This document shows, piece after piece, positions 39,301-50,247 of a stretch of 64,000 nucleotides of DNA. A program made the position numbers and the translations under genes. This DNA is from Setaria digitata. Lineage: Eukaryota; Nematoda; Chromadorea; Rhabditida; Setariidae. The notes below the pieces were generated by a model. The model did no database searches, was not told the origin of the DNA, and worked only from the letters and a program-made list of their open reading frames with translations. The stretch is from NCBI GenBank assembly GCA_003640385.1, contig RCAB01000282.1, positions 1-64,000 on the forward strand, read 5' to 3'. The number at the start of each line of letters is the position of its first letter. Within the stretch, counting starts at the first letter, position 1.

Positions 39301-42300
39301 CAAAATTTGCAACAAATGAAGAAATAGATTAAAATATAAGATTCAAATTTAACATATGTAACTCATCTTCGTTTAATTCCAAAAAGAAAAAAATCGGCCA
39401 AAACAGACCTAATTTACCAGGCAACCTGCTTATACGATTTCATATTCTCAGTAATGGTTCCACTCCATGGGTGCCCTACCTGATGCTATGTGCAAAAAAA
39501 GAAAGCTTCCCAGTATCCTGAAAAGTATGTTTGCTTTTCATTTTTGGGCAAAATTATACTGTTCTGAGGCTATCATTACTCAAATTTATTATTTCTCATC
39601 AAGCGGTAGTTAATCTGCACTAACAGTGATATCACCCTGATTTCGGTAAAAGTTTTGTTGGCAGTGTAACTGTACAAGAGATATTTGACCATTTCAATTC
39701 ATCTGTTAAGAATGCAAAACACGAATTTCAAAAATAATTTATATAAATGTCATTTCTTTTTTTTTTTTTTTTTTTTTAAATACCACTTCATAACGACCTC
39801 GCTGATTGAAAATGATAGCAAAAAAAATATAAAACCTGTTCCGTTCGAACAAAGTTTGCTGATGTACGGTTGTGTCGTTCCGTGCGATAGTTCCTGATGG
39901 CTTCGATGACTTGTCTACTAACGGTTGCCGATAACGACTCCATGGCTAGAGAGAAAGACAATGCATATATTTCTAATAACAAGCATTAAGTAAGGAAACA
40001 GTGTCATTAAAAAATACTATGAAGAAAAAAAGTCATTATGACAGTCTTAAGCAGCAGAAGATACTTCAGAGAAAATCTACCCCACATTACTAACAATATA
40101 ATAACTATAATGAAAAGTACTTATTAGCTATTAATGTTCGGCAATTTGTCTCATAACTAATTGAAAAAGTTCATCGCATGGTACTGATTGCTCATGAAAC
40201 GATGCAATAAACAACTAATTTCAAAATTTCTTCTTCCATTAAACAATTATCTTCAAGCAACCTAGCAATAATGTCTGTAAGGAAACAAACCGAGTAAGGT
40301 TTAGCTGGTCTCGAAAGACGCCAGTCTCGTTGGACAGCTTCAAGTCGTGAGCGCTCTTCACCAGAAAGCCAGTTTGATGTACCACTTAAATTTATAAGAC
40401 ATAAAATTTCTGGAGAATAATTCAAATCCAAAAAAACAAAAAAAACAAAACAAAAAAAAAAACAAAAAAAGGAAAAAAAGAAAAAAAAAAAACAAAATTG
40501 ATTTGGGCCAATACATCGATATATCAATAAATAACACTGTAAATGAAATATTCTAATATATCAACGAAGCCAGCAGTGAGCAATTCCAATACGAAGTTAT
40601 CTTAGAAAAATTCAGCACAACTTTCAACTCAAAATTTCACTACAAACCAAGATAGTGATACAGTTAGCCGTATCAATATCATTTAAATCTTCAATTAATA
40701 AATTTTCATTTCATTACCGTTTTAGCAAAATAGATTTTTTAATTTTTCTTTTTTCCTTTTCAAAAAGTTTTCAAGCTTGAACATACACTAATCACATATA
40801 TATATATTAAAAAAAAAAAAAAATATAGCACTTCACTAAATGCTACAACGAGGCTTATAGTATAAAGACTGCTCAATCAACCATTCAGTACAACGTGTCT
40901 GCTGCCAATTCGGATTGCCTGATCTCTTGACTGATATGTACACAGCAATATATATATATATATATCTTGTCGGTTTGCTCGGAACATATACAGATGTGCT
41001 AAACTTTTTCAGGATGAAAAAAAAAAGGAAAACCCGAGATTTAACTGATGAAAAAAAAAAAAAAAAAAAAAAAGAAATAGTGGTGACGGAATCAGTGAAA
41101 AAAATTACGGGAAAATTTACTTGACGGGAAGAGGAGAGGGGAGAGGGGGAAAAAAAAAAGAAAAAAAAAAAAAAACACTCATATCAATGGAACGTGATTA
41201 GGAATTTATGAAAGTTTTATTACAAATCCTTATGGATGGGTATACTGAGCATACAAACGGGTGTTAATTTTTTTTTTTTTTTTAATTCAAAAAACAAAAA
41301 AAAAAAAAAAGAAAAAGGAAAAGACAGTACACTGAGACATGTAACTTTTTTTTTTTTTTGTTTAAGCAATGAAATGAAAACAACAATAAATTGTTATTAA
41401 TAATAAAGATAAATTGGATGATTGAGACCTAAATTATTAACGAAAATCATAGATTTACTATAGCAAACAAAAAAAAGAAAAAAAGAAGAGAGAGAAAAAA
41501 AAAAAACACACAATTCACCTCAATTTCCACATAACAGGAAACGATGATAATGAATTTCGAAATTATTCCAATTAAACATTTAAATGAACCATCAATAATA
41601 TCACACTATTAGCAATGCGGTATAGATCCGCGCGTCAATACAGACGCATGCATAAAAATGTATGGATCCAAAAAAAAGACAACATACAAACATTATCTCT
41701 GATTATTCATGCAATAAAAATAAATTCTGTTTCGGGAAAAGCAATTTTTTTTTTTTCCCCTCTCTCAAAGCCTTCCTTATCTTTGATTTTCTTTTTCTGC
41801 ATGTGGTTTTCGGGTGTAATCTACATCATGAATTCAAACAAACACTGAACCGTCAAAAGTGTGTAATGCTCTTATCAGATGATTTAATACAAAAAGAGAA
41901 GTAAGAAATAAATCACAGAAATAACTAAACCGTAACAAATTGTTTGAAAAGAAAAATTACAATCCTATTCTTATTGTTTTCCATTTTTAAATAGTGCTAA
42001 TAAATTTTGACAAATTTTATTTTAAAATTTATCCTGTGAATGTTATATGATGTGATTAAACCTTAATAATTGCAGCATTTTAAATAACGCAATATCTATC
42101 ACCGATATACCGTCACTATTTCAAAGTAAAATAGGATTTTTTTTTTTTTTTTTTTTGAGTATAAAAATAATGAAAAGAAACGACGTGGTGAAAAAGTGAA
42201 TTAAATTTTTGTTTAAATTAATTTGCTTATTCTCATTTCTCAATAACCACATGCAAGCTCGATGCAATGACATGCAATATGTAATAGTTCAGTGACCATA

Positions 42301-45300
42301 AAACAGAACCTCACCATTTTTTTTTTTTTTCATATTCGCTATTAGGATAGTGAATTTAATGAAACATTAAGCATCGGCAATTTCTAGCATTACAATAAGT
42401 ACTGTTGAAAAAATTTGTATTTCACTAATCTCAATGTTATCAGATAGAATTCAGGAAACATTCCGATATTTCCCATCCCAATAAAACGTACAACATTAAA
42501 AGATACGTTTACATTTTTCAAGGCAACGATAACTTCACTCAGGGAAATGATCCATACCTCACTCTGATTAACTACAAACTTCTTTATCACTGCAAAAGTT
42601 ATTGACATATTCTAACTTTCTAATCATAAAATAGAAAAAAAAAAAATAGAACAAGCATTCAGATGATTAACATTATAACATTTAAATAATCCTCACCTGA
42701 TCAACTTATGTGAATGTGACCTGTCTGCCAAATAGTAAGAGCTACTGAATGACAATTGCTTTTTGAAATAACATTTAAGACACACACACACTGAATGATT
42801 TTTCTGCTGAGTCCATTTTCTTAGAAGACTGCAGAAAGATAGCTAAAATATGGGTGGGTTGCTTTTTATGAGCAGTGAGGTCTTTCAGGAGAATATTTTA
42901 GGACTAACCAGCATAAGCTACATCAATCTGAAGCGGAAATTCCTGTAATATTAATATGAAACATAATTTACTATTTGGCAATAGATGAATGAAGGACTAA
43001 CATCATCTTGCACACGTTGATAAGCAAAGCTGAAGGGAAATCAGTAATGCCTTATGAGGAAATAATGGCAACATTTTGTAACGATCCGAAATTATAAAGC
43101 TTTCGATTTAAAATAAAACCGTTGTTAATGTAATAAACGGGATCAACGTAAATCGTCATCTCGATCTAGCACAAAATTTTAGGCCTAAAATTTCTATCTT
43201 GATAAGAAGACCAACATATTTTGTGTGAGCACATGTGAAGAAATAATAATCTAAAAATACCAATCCGATAAAACCACATAAAAATTCTGATTGTTGAAGA
43301 CTATCAAAGAGAAACACTTTAGTCGTAAATTCGGAGGAAGAATGACCAAAAGAAATCGAAATGTTGTCATGACTTGAAACTGTAAGTAAAATAAATGATA
43401 TTGCGCGATTTGGAAGATAGTTTGAACAGAGTTGCAAATAGCTGAAGAAATAAGTTTCAAGGATGTTACATAAATCATACTTAGATTTCACCAAGTAGAA
43501 GCAGCAAACTAAAATTACTGCTTGCTTGACAAAACCGTTCCTCCTAAACAAATTGAACTTTATTCAGGTGTGTAGGTTTTTGTAAAGCACTTTTTAGCTA
43601 AGAAATAACTGACTGACCTTGACGAATACGAATGTGAAAAGAAGTGAAGACTGCAACCAAAAAGGTGACAAATGCTGAGGAACCGGTATCCCATTAGTTT
43701 AACTGGGACGAGAGTACAGCCAACTAATGGGATGTAAAAAGAGAGATTCTACAAAAAAAAAAAAAAGTGGAAAACTCGTGAATGTAATATTAGCGAATGG
43801 AGTCACAAACTAGCCAGATGAGCAATAAGTAGTCATATACGATTAAGGCTACCGACCCAACACAAACCGTTGAGAACCTAATCGGAATAGTGACTGAATA
43901 CTTGAATACTTAAAAATACAATCATGATCAAAAAAAAAAAAAAAAAAATGATAATCCCAAACAATAACGAAAGCTAAATGAGCAAAAAAGATCGGAACCG
44001 AAAGGTTATCTGATTCTCCAGCAAGCTGAAGATGGACAAATGGTTAAAAGACATTAGAAATAACTACAAATACTGACGTCTTTGGAATTGAAACAAAAAT
44101 TCCGTTTCTTTTTTTTCCTTCAACATATGTTATGACCAGGAAGGAAGAGAATTGCAGCGAAACGCGTAAGCAAAATATGAAAATATTCAAAATGCCCGAA
44201 ATCAATAACACTTAAGGCAATAGGCAGTATCTTACTCAAAATTTTGTTATCCATTTTCGGCTTACTTAACTATTCCAGTGCAGTTTTAACAATGCACAAA
44301 GCAGCTTTTCGATAAATGCGAACTCCCGGATACTGTTCCGAGTTGACGATAATTAATTATGTCTCTGACTTTCACTTCATCATTTTAACCCCCCCCCCCC
44401 CATCCTCCTCAACAGCCCCACCCCTTTATCAAATTTTTAAATATTCACAACCGATCGACGGAGGCATGAAATCATTCGAAATGATCCTTCTAGTGAATAA
44501 GGAATCAAGCAAAAATGAAATACTATTTTAATAACTTGAATTTCATGTAACCAACCAAAGTATCAAAAAATGTCACTTGCCGACGAGCATTCTTCCAGAA
44601 GATCAGTGACCTGATCAATTTTTCAATCTTCCCGACAATTTTGATCAACAACACATTATCGTGAACAGCCCGCAATTTCCAACCGCTTCTTCGCCTTTAA
44701 AACCAGGTTAAACGCACGCAGAACAGCTTGTGCGTTCCGTAAACGCAAATAGCAAAGGAATTACGTTTAGCATGCAGGCAATTTCCAGTGAATGATAATT
44801 TTCAAGGTGCAAAACAGCTAACCACAGAAATAAAAGAATAAAACTGCTAGAAATATAAGTGTTATTGCGAAAATCTGATCAATTTTCTGTTTCATGCATG
44901 GAAAGAACAAATTTCGGATTGGGATAAATCAAAGAACCAATCCATATAATGGCTCAATTTTGAATTTCTTAGTGATTGTTGAAATTAACTAGTGAAAACG
45001 GCAAACATCTATATAATTAACGTAAAATAAACGCCATTACCGGAACAGAGGAGTACAGCGACTGTAGATTTCTTCTCCGGAATAGCCAATAATAGATCAT
45101 TCAAAGTCTAGGAAAGGTCCGTAGCAAACAAAAAACATACTTAGTAATGCGTTTAGCGCTACGCTTCATTTTCAACACACGCTTCTGCATGATGATGAAT
45201 GAACGACAAACAAAAATTTTCGGATTTTAACTAGCTTAGAACTTTGCATATTTCTTTACTTTATGGAAATTTCAGGAAACAACTCATCCTAAGTTCACCA

Positions 45301-46458
45301 CGTGAGCCTGATATATCTCTTTAGTTGCCTATACGCATTGTACTAATTTCCTCAAACCGTTTCTTGTGCGATTTTTAGGCAATAATTAGTAGAAAGTTCA
45401 AAAAATCTAAATGATTTCTCTGTCAGTATCGAAGTCCTGGAGATTGGAGTCGGCGAAAAATCAACTCTCATCTAAAATGTTGTAATTTCAGTTCAGAACA
45501 GGAGTAACTCATCTCAGTATTTTGAATTCCCTTGTTAGTACAATTGTTATAGCAAAGGTTTGATAGGTACAGCTAATATTTTTTAAAACTACACTGTCAA
45601 AAACATTTTTTCACCAAGTTCATCCAAAATTATAATATCTGGATATTGGTCGGATATAACTGGAAGGTTTCGACGGCTATCTTTTCACGGTTAGCTTTTT
45701 TTTTTTTTTTTTTTTTTTCTCGCGATCAGTATTTTCTTCCTAGCAAAGCACATTTCGTAGCATTAACACAGCAAATATTACACAACCAGATTTATCCGGA
45801 TTAACAAATCATGCCCATCCATTCAGTTTACAAAAGTTGTTGCTACCTGTTCTGAAGTTCTTAACTCAATTTCCTGAGCATACAGTATCCACTTCTGAGG
45901 TAGAATATAAAATCACTCACATTTGGAATCACGCTTATGACTAATGAAAAACGAGTGTTCGTTCTTCTTGCAAATTAAAACGAGTAGAAAAATGACAGCC
46001 AAGCAGTCTTTGAAGCAATTAATAACTTTGTTTTTAACAATTTGCTTTAATTTAAGGAATTAAAAGCATGTAATGCAATCAGCAAAATTGAGAATTTTAT
46101 GCGATTTTTCGAAGATTTGTAAATACGATCGTAGATGCAGAGCACAGTTGATAATTAGAATCTCGAGGCTTCAAACACGACATTCTCGAAGCATTTTAAA
46201 TAGCAATCAGGAAAAGTACAGATTATTTAGCAAAATAAGCAGGATAATTGTGCAGAAAGTCCTTCACCCGTAAAATACTCACTGCTGGCATTGAAAGGAA
46301 GTGTTTAAATATAAATAAATGCATTCACCAGCTAACCTGGCTACTGGTTCTTGAGTGTGTGAATCCTCATTAACGCGACGCATGACACGTTTGCGGTAAC
46401 CAGGTTGTGTCGCGCTGGTTTTCCGACAATCCGCCGCTGCTGCATCCTTCCCCTCCAT
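23980..46458 (-). CDS. wnk-1: WNK (with-no-lysine) serine/threonine protein kinase
   Basis: WNK kinases sense chloride and osmotic stress and activate SPAK/OSR1-type kinases (GCK-3 in worms) that control cation-chloride cotransporters. I assembled 30 exons, with codon phase closing at every junction, into about 1875 aa: 46337-46458, 40291-40384, 39836-39945, 37697-37868, 37244-37328, 36831-37078, 36069-36181, 35806-35887, 35465-35651, 35128-35285, 34788-34882, 34545-34656, 34246-34434, 33995-34129, 33209-33538, 32877-32969, 32378-32446, 31893-32159, 31361-31660, 30867-31082, 30478-30654, 29939-30188, 29382-29731, 29148-29303, 27658-28332, 25949-25979, 25420-25478, 25139-25194, 24568-24874, 23980-24369. 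Start is ATG 46458-46456, stop TGA. The kinase core is certain; exons 1-3, 22 and 26-27 rest on splice logic. Worm WNK-1 is of similar length as I remember it. Confidence 0.95.
27658..30188 (-). other. wnk-1: wnk-1 exons 22-25: long low-complexity region
   Basis: Exons 22-25 encode Ser/Thr/Asn/Pro-rich sequence with two short Leu-heptad-like helices ([13 protein letters not shown] in exon 22; [19 protein letters not shown] in exon 23). Exon 25, the largest (675 nt), has a seven-residue Gly run followed by a Ser/Thr/Asn-rich stretch and ends SDYDFQ. The exon 22 acceptor (TATTTGAAG) is atypical and is the weakest call here. Confidence 0.75.
30478..32159 (-). other. wnk-1: wnk-1 exons 18-21: Ser/Thr-rich linker with two RFxV motifs
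   Basis: These exons encode a disordered Ser/Thr/Val/Pro-rich region. RFLV lies within exon 19 (31436-31447, about residues 959-962). A second motif, RFKV, is made only by splicing: RFK ends exon 20 (30867-30875) and Val opens exon 21 (30652-30654). RFxV/I is the docking motif recognised by the C-terminal domain of SPAK/OSR1 kinases. Confidence 0.8.
32338..32362. repeat. Short (TA)n run in wnk-1 intron
   Basis: About 12 TA units just below the exon 17 donor, in the intron between exons 17 and 18. Similar short runs occur at 6290-6312, 40949-40966 and 57738-57762. Confidence 0.9.
32378..32969 (-). other. wnk-1: wnk-1 exons 16-17: second CCT-like domain
   Basis: With the end of exon 15 these exons form about residues 725-798: [12 protein letters not shown], then [20 protein letters not shown], then VITKKLLDQDCL and [12 protein letters not shown]. 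The pattern (beta strands, F-x-F-x-x-D, then helices with a K-K-L and a V-x-x-L-E-K-I-I ending) matches CCT-like domains in WNKs. Confidence 0.75.
33209..33538 (-). other. wnk-1: wnk-1 exon 15: polyglutamine tract
   Basis: Exon 15 (110 aa) begins ERE and an Ala run, then has about 60 residues dominated by Gln, including a pure run of 20 Gln in mixed CAA/CAG codons, with scattered Ser, Pro and His. It ends with a Lys-rich segment ([17 protein letters not shown]) that starts the second CCT-like domain. The exon has no ATG, so simple ORF searches on this strand miss it. Confidence 0.9.
33995..34434 (-). other. wnk-1: wnk-1 exons 13-14: first CCT-like domain and charged helix
   Basis: Exon 13 (about residues 527-589) encodes the OSR1 C-terminal-like (CCT-like, autoinhibitory) domain after the kinase: [20 protein letters not shown] ... 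[18 protein letters not shown] sequence (here [14 protein letters not shown]). Exon 14 (about 590-634) is a Lys/Arg/Glu-rich helix, probably coiled coil, with [17 protein letters not shown]. The exon 13 donor is the unusual GTCTAA. Confidence 0.9.
34545..37078 (-). other. wnk-1: wnk-1 exons 6-12: kinase domain
   Basis: The domain spans roughly residues 243-502. Visible hallmarks: glycine loop [11 protein letters not shown] with the displaced catalytic Lys (about K251); VAVAWCELQ, with Cys (about 268) where ordinary kinases have Lys; the catalytic loop HRDLKCDN (Asp about 369); DLG in place of DFG (about 388), whose DLGLATL leucines line the chloride site in WNK1; an activation segment [13 protein letters not shown] with the regulatory Ser (about 402); and [12 protein letters not shown]. 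No catalytic residue is missing. Exon 6 could start at either of two in-phase acceptors; I prefer the longer form because [12 protein letters not shown] matches the family. Confidence 0.96.
43688..43733. repeat. 12-bp inverted repeat in wnk-1 intron 1
   Basis: ATCCCATTAGTT at 43688-43699 is exactly complementary to 43722-43733, with a 22-nt loop. It is a compact hairpin of 46 nt in GC-richer intronic DNA; no RNA family recognised. Confidence 0.85.
44389..44401. repeat. C13 homopolymer in wnk-1 intron 1
   Basis: An uninterrupted C-run of about 13 nt (G13 on the wnk-1 sense strand), followed by further CCTCC/CCCCACCCC. Long G/C homopolymers are otherwise absent from this A/T-homopolymer-rich window. 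Confidence 0.9.
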
Positions 46459-46660
46459 TGTTGACAGTGGTTAACGTGACAATCCGCGAACACTCACGTT
46501 AACCACTACAGAAACTTCGCTATATCGGATAAGATGACCCGCCCCCGAGGAGGCGAACTGCAGTAAACGCACAACGTGAAAGCAGGTGATGTTAGAGCCC
46601 ACGGTGTTCGGCTCTATACTTTTCCTTTTATAACAACATCATCCAGAAATGACAAACCTA
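46459..46660 (-). promoter_or_regulatory. wnk-1: wnk-1 5' flank with inverted repeat at the start codon
   Basis: The flank is GC-rich (CCCGCCCCCGAGGAGGC near 46540-46556). A perfect 14-bp inverted repeat (46466-46479 and 46494-46507) ends 7 nt before the ATG. On the gene strand TTTCTGTAG reads into the repeat and could be a spliced-leader acceptor, which would place the stem in the 5' UTR. A second small stem (7-bp arms TAGAGCC/GGCTCTA) lies at 46593-46616. The promoter role is inferred from position. Confidence 0.45.
46466..46507. repeat. Perfect 14-bp inverted repeat, 14-nt spacer
   Basis: AGTGGTTAACGTGA at 46466-46479 is the exact reverse complement of 46494-46507; the spacer is CAATCCGCGAACAC. 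Each arm contains GTTAAC and an ACGTGA half-site. Confidence 0.95.
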
Positions 46661-47200
46661 AAAAAATTATGACTTAGCGATAGAATCAGTGCAAAAATAA
46701 ACAAACGTGACCCGAGATCAAATACGAGACTAATTAACATTGTACTTTTTACGTCACACAAAAATTCTCAAATATGACATACATCATGTAATTTAAAATT
46801 CCATCATAATTTTAAGAGAAATGAAAAGATGCATAAGATCACAACAGCGGATTTAGGTGACACCGGAAAATAAATGGAGACATAATTTATTATGCAACGT
46901 GCGACCTTCCCGACCCAACTCCCGACTCGTATTATCTTTATATTACAACATTTACCAAACGACAAGTAATATGTGGTGTGAACCAGACATGTTAATATGC
47001 TTCAGTAATTTTAACGGAATGATGCAAATTAAACATGTCAATCACTGTACTTGAGAAACTCCGGTATCATAATTTCTATTCTTGTTACCCCTTTCTTGCT
47101 AAATCCTACACAAACTGGAGTTAACAATGCGAGGCTAATGAAAGAGCATCTGAAATATTTGTGGATAAAATAGATTAGCCGAAATAGTTTTGCAGATATC
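46661..47200. other. Intergenic stretch upstream of wnk-1
   Basis: Ordinary AT-rich sequence with no supported gene; the 65-aa plus-strand frame at 46857-47054 has no recognisable features. Confidence 0.5.
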
Positions 47201-49200
47201 CAATGTGGAGCGCTCTGTCGCATTTGTCATATCAGCAGGGAAATAAGCCAAAAGTCTCTTACGATCCTTGCTTTAATTTCTCGAATGCCATCATTTCCTT
47301 TCCAGAAATAAGCCAAAATATCGGACCAATAAGGACACGTCAACTGCTTCAAATGTGATATCTAAATCTAACACCATAATGCTAAGCCTTCGCACAGAGT
47401 TAAGCCTAAAACGATGATAACAGACATTTTAGATTGGAAGCAAAGCGACAAATGCAGAAGGAATTTCGCAATGATCTGCTACCGCTCAGCGATCGTCGCC
47501 CCTCTATGCCAACGCACTTTGATGATAATCTTTGGTTTCCCAACAAAAAAAAAAAAAAAAAAAAAAAAACCTGACTCCTTCAGTTGCTAAACAAATTTGT
47601 GGCACAATTCCGGGTATGGGTAATGGAAGAAGAGAGGACCACCAAAAATGGAACAATATAGGGTATATTATATGGGAACTTCCCTCAGAATATCCCCCAA
47701 CAATGCCAACAAGCATAATTTTCCCCAGGAAAATTACCCCTACGAAAACCATCCATCCATCTTTCCCTCTCACCCCTTCCCTTCTAAGATAGTCTTTGGA
47801 AAGGAGCCAAATGAGCTTTTTTCGTCTCGAGAGACGTTGCTGTGATGTAGCATTATAAACTGAAGGAGTTGGTTGAATTCTAAGATGAAAAATTACAATT
47901 GTCGATTGTTTCTGGGATTTTCTGAATTATCCTCCATGGGTCTTTGACACTCGAAATCATTTTGAAGAGCTTTCTTTATTCCAAGTTATCCGGGAGAAGT
48001 TTTTTTTTGGTTGCGGGTCATCTCCGAAAAGCATTCTGGGGAACGGTCACGACGGAATTTGAGTTCTGGAAGCCGAAATTTAAATTTCATCTGAATGCTG
48101 AAGGGTGAAGCCAACAGTTCAGAAATTTCTAGGGAAATTTGTGGATGAATTTCGAAATGCCCTCTTCGTTTTCGTTTAAGTCTACTCGAAAAATTCGACC
48201 AATCTTTTTTTCCTTTTTTTTTTTTTTTGGATGGAAGAACTATCTGATAAAAAGACTAGTGCTGTTGGCTTATCATTCATCATTCTTCTTGGTATGTACA
48301 ATGCCTTTTTTACATCAATATCTTCTGCAAATCTGATTAGTACTAATCGGCTTGCTTAACTTAATTCTAGGCCTATACAAATTCTAGGGAACCTATGTGG
48401 AATTTGTTCTTGTTTGCAGATGTATCACCAGGACAAGAATCTGTAACTGAGTTTGGGGTCATTCAGCTAAAGTGAGAAATTTTGACTATAAAGTAAAATC
48501 TGAAAATGGAATGTTTTTGCTCGCTTTATCTGACCTCATTAACCCGATTTTCACGCTCTGTTTTTTGGATGCTGAGTTTTCCTAGTTCTTGGGTACACTG
48601 CTGCTCTGACCTGAAATTTCATTCTTTTGTTTCGGATTGTTAACTCTGTCCTCACTATTCCACACTATTCTGTCTCCCAAACTTCGTAACAATATTTTTA
48701 AAATTTTTTTGATTTCAGCACTTTGCAAGTTGCATCTTTTTAGCGTCCGGCATTTGATCTTTGTCCGCATGACTTCGAGACAACCCTTGACAATCCTAGG
48801 TTCCACAATTTTACAACTTCTGAATTCCACCCTTACCCGGAAATTGGATGCGGAGAAGAATTCAAAGCACAAGAAAAAAGTAGGGAAAAAGCAAAGAATT
48901 CTGGTAGATGTCATACATCAGACATATGTTTGAAAATTTGTTAATCCGGAGAACATCCAAACTTTTTCTAGGATATGTACGCCGAATTGAACTCATTTTA
49001 TCTTTTTTCCAACTCACAATGATTTCAAAATCTGTTTTGCAACAATCTCAAAGCTCACTTCCGGTCAGTCTTCGAAAACGCTTGGGGAATTATGTCCGTC
49101 ATCATTCCCTGCTTTCTGAGCAGTCTATTTCTAATTCTTAAGTGTTTTTGATTCCGAACTGGACGATATTTTCCCGATATAAATTGGCATAATTAAATAG
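47200..49200. mobile_element. Possible decayed retroelement or gene relic (unclassified)
   Basis: About 2 kb of GC-richer DNA with overlapping, interrupted frames on both strands (minus 48582-48914, plus 48637-48933, plus 48908-49141, minus 47504-47773). On the minus strand a fragment near 48050-48100 reads FRLPELKFRRDRSPECFSEM, faintly like the LPxLxxPxFxG start of BEL/Pao gag. There is no intact frame, reverse-transcriptase motif or long terminal repeat. It looks like eroded coding DNA, but the retroelement label is a weak inference. Confidence 0.2.
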
Positions 49201-50205
49201 AACAGATCTTGATTTTCTAGTTAGTGAGGCTTCAGTAGTACTTCTGAAACTATGAACTTGGGAAATAGGTAGAATCTTGTGCGATTACTTGAAGTATACA
49301 TCGAAGTTGAATTAAAATTGCTTAAACACAGTGATCTTCCTCCTAAAACGAAAAAAAAAAAAAAAAAAAAAGAACTAAAAACTGTACTGTTAATTAATGC
49401 TGTAATATCACAATGAACGAAAAAGAGAATAAAACTAATGTGGAGGAAAAAAAAAATGAATAAAAATAAATGATGCCTGGTAAAATCAAAGGAACAAACA
49501 AAACGGTGCTAGGTGGGATAGTCGGGTAGCATACTAATCTGACAAGAATTTAGAAGACCTTTCGCAAATAAAGATTAATTGATTTGTCGGGAGTTATCCA
49601 GATTTTCGAAAGACTGGAAAGCTTTTTAAAATGTCAACCAATAATTGGAGATGATTTGTGAAATTTTTTGTAGAAAAAAAAAAAAAAAAAAAAAGCGATC
49701 TGTTGTGTTAAAGATTTCGAATTTGAGTACCTCAAATTCAGTACAACTAATCAGTATAATTGAGTCATTCTTCTGTTTCTGCTATGTGGAATAATAATAG
49801 TGACAGTGTGGAAGAGCCTACTATGTGATAGCTGTTAGATAATTTTATGGAATTGTTTCAATTGATTTATCCATTAATTCAATTATCGATATTTTATATT
49901 ACTCATGAATTTATGTGACCAATGTTTACTTTCAAGAATCTTTTCAGTTACACTTTAATACTATCTAATTGCAAAACTTATACCGCAGGAACATTCTATC
50001 TATTTGTTACTTGTCAACATTCCTCTAAGTATTAATATTAACTGTTGATAATTACCACGAGAAAGTGTAATGGAGAAACACAAAAAAAGAAAGGAATTTA
50101 ACAGAAGTGTATTCGAATTAGAAAAAAAAAAATGATTTGCTCATCAGGGCTCTTGCATTTGTACTCTTCATTTTTTTACTTTTCTGAACTTATAACTAAA
50201 GCCTG

Positions 50206-50247
<42 letters not shown>

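Larger units (their letters stand above)
40385..46336 (-). other. wnk-1: wnk-1 intron 1 (about 5.95 kb)
   Basis: Both ends are phase-compatible splice sites (donor GTTAGC, acceptor AAATTTAAG). It contains no convincing nested gene; the frames at 43156-43551 and 46073-46273 lack domains. It holds a 12-bp inverted repeat (43688-43733) and a C-run of about 13 nt (44389-44401). A 5.95-kb first intron is consistent with internal enhancers or an alternative promoter. Confidence 0.6.
37244..46458 (-). other. wnk-1: wnk-1 exons 1-5: N-terminal regulatory region
   Basis: Exon 1 encodes a basic start ([13 protein letters not shown]...). Exon 2 carries [15 protein letters not shown], which I recall as similar to the N-terminus of worm WNK-1. 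Exon 3 is Ser/Thr-rich (read in the PWSRYRQP frame dictated by phase). Exons 4-5 are acidic ([21 protein letters not shown]) and lead into the kinase. Intron 1 is about 5.95 kb and intron 3 about 2 kb. The acceptor of exon 2 (AAATTTAAG) is weak but is the only one nearby that keeps the frame. Confidence 0.7.

Noticed and set aside
39836..39943. A 34-codon frame beginning CC-ATG-GAG ([18 protein letters not shown]) after TTTCTCTCTAG, as an alternative wnk-1 start or a separate gene start
   Set aside because: Its end phase does not match the next exon (37868), whereas the other open frame (PWSRYRQP) matches both neighbours exactly.
43156..43551. 131-aa minus-strand frame in wnk-1 intron 1
   Set aside because: AT-driven hydrophobic composition, no domain, and no phase-compatible splice sites linking it to wnk-1 exons.
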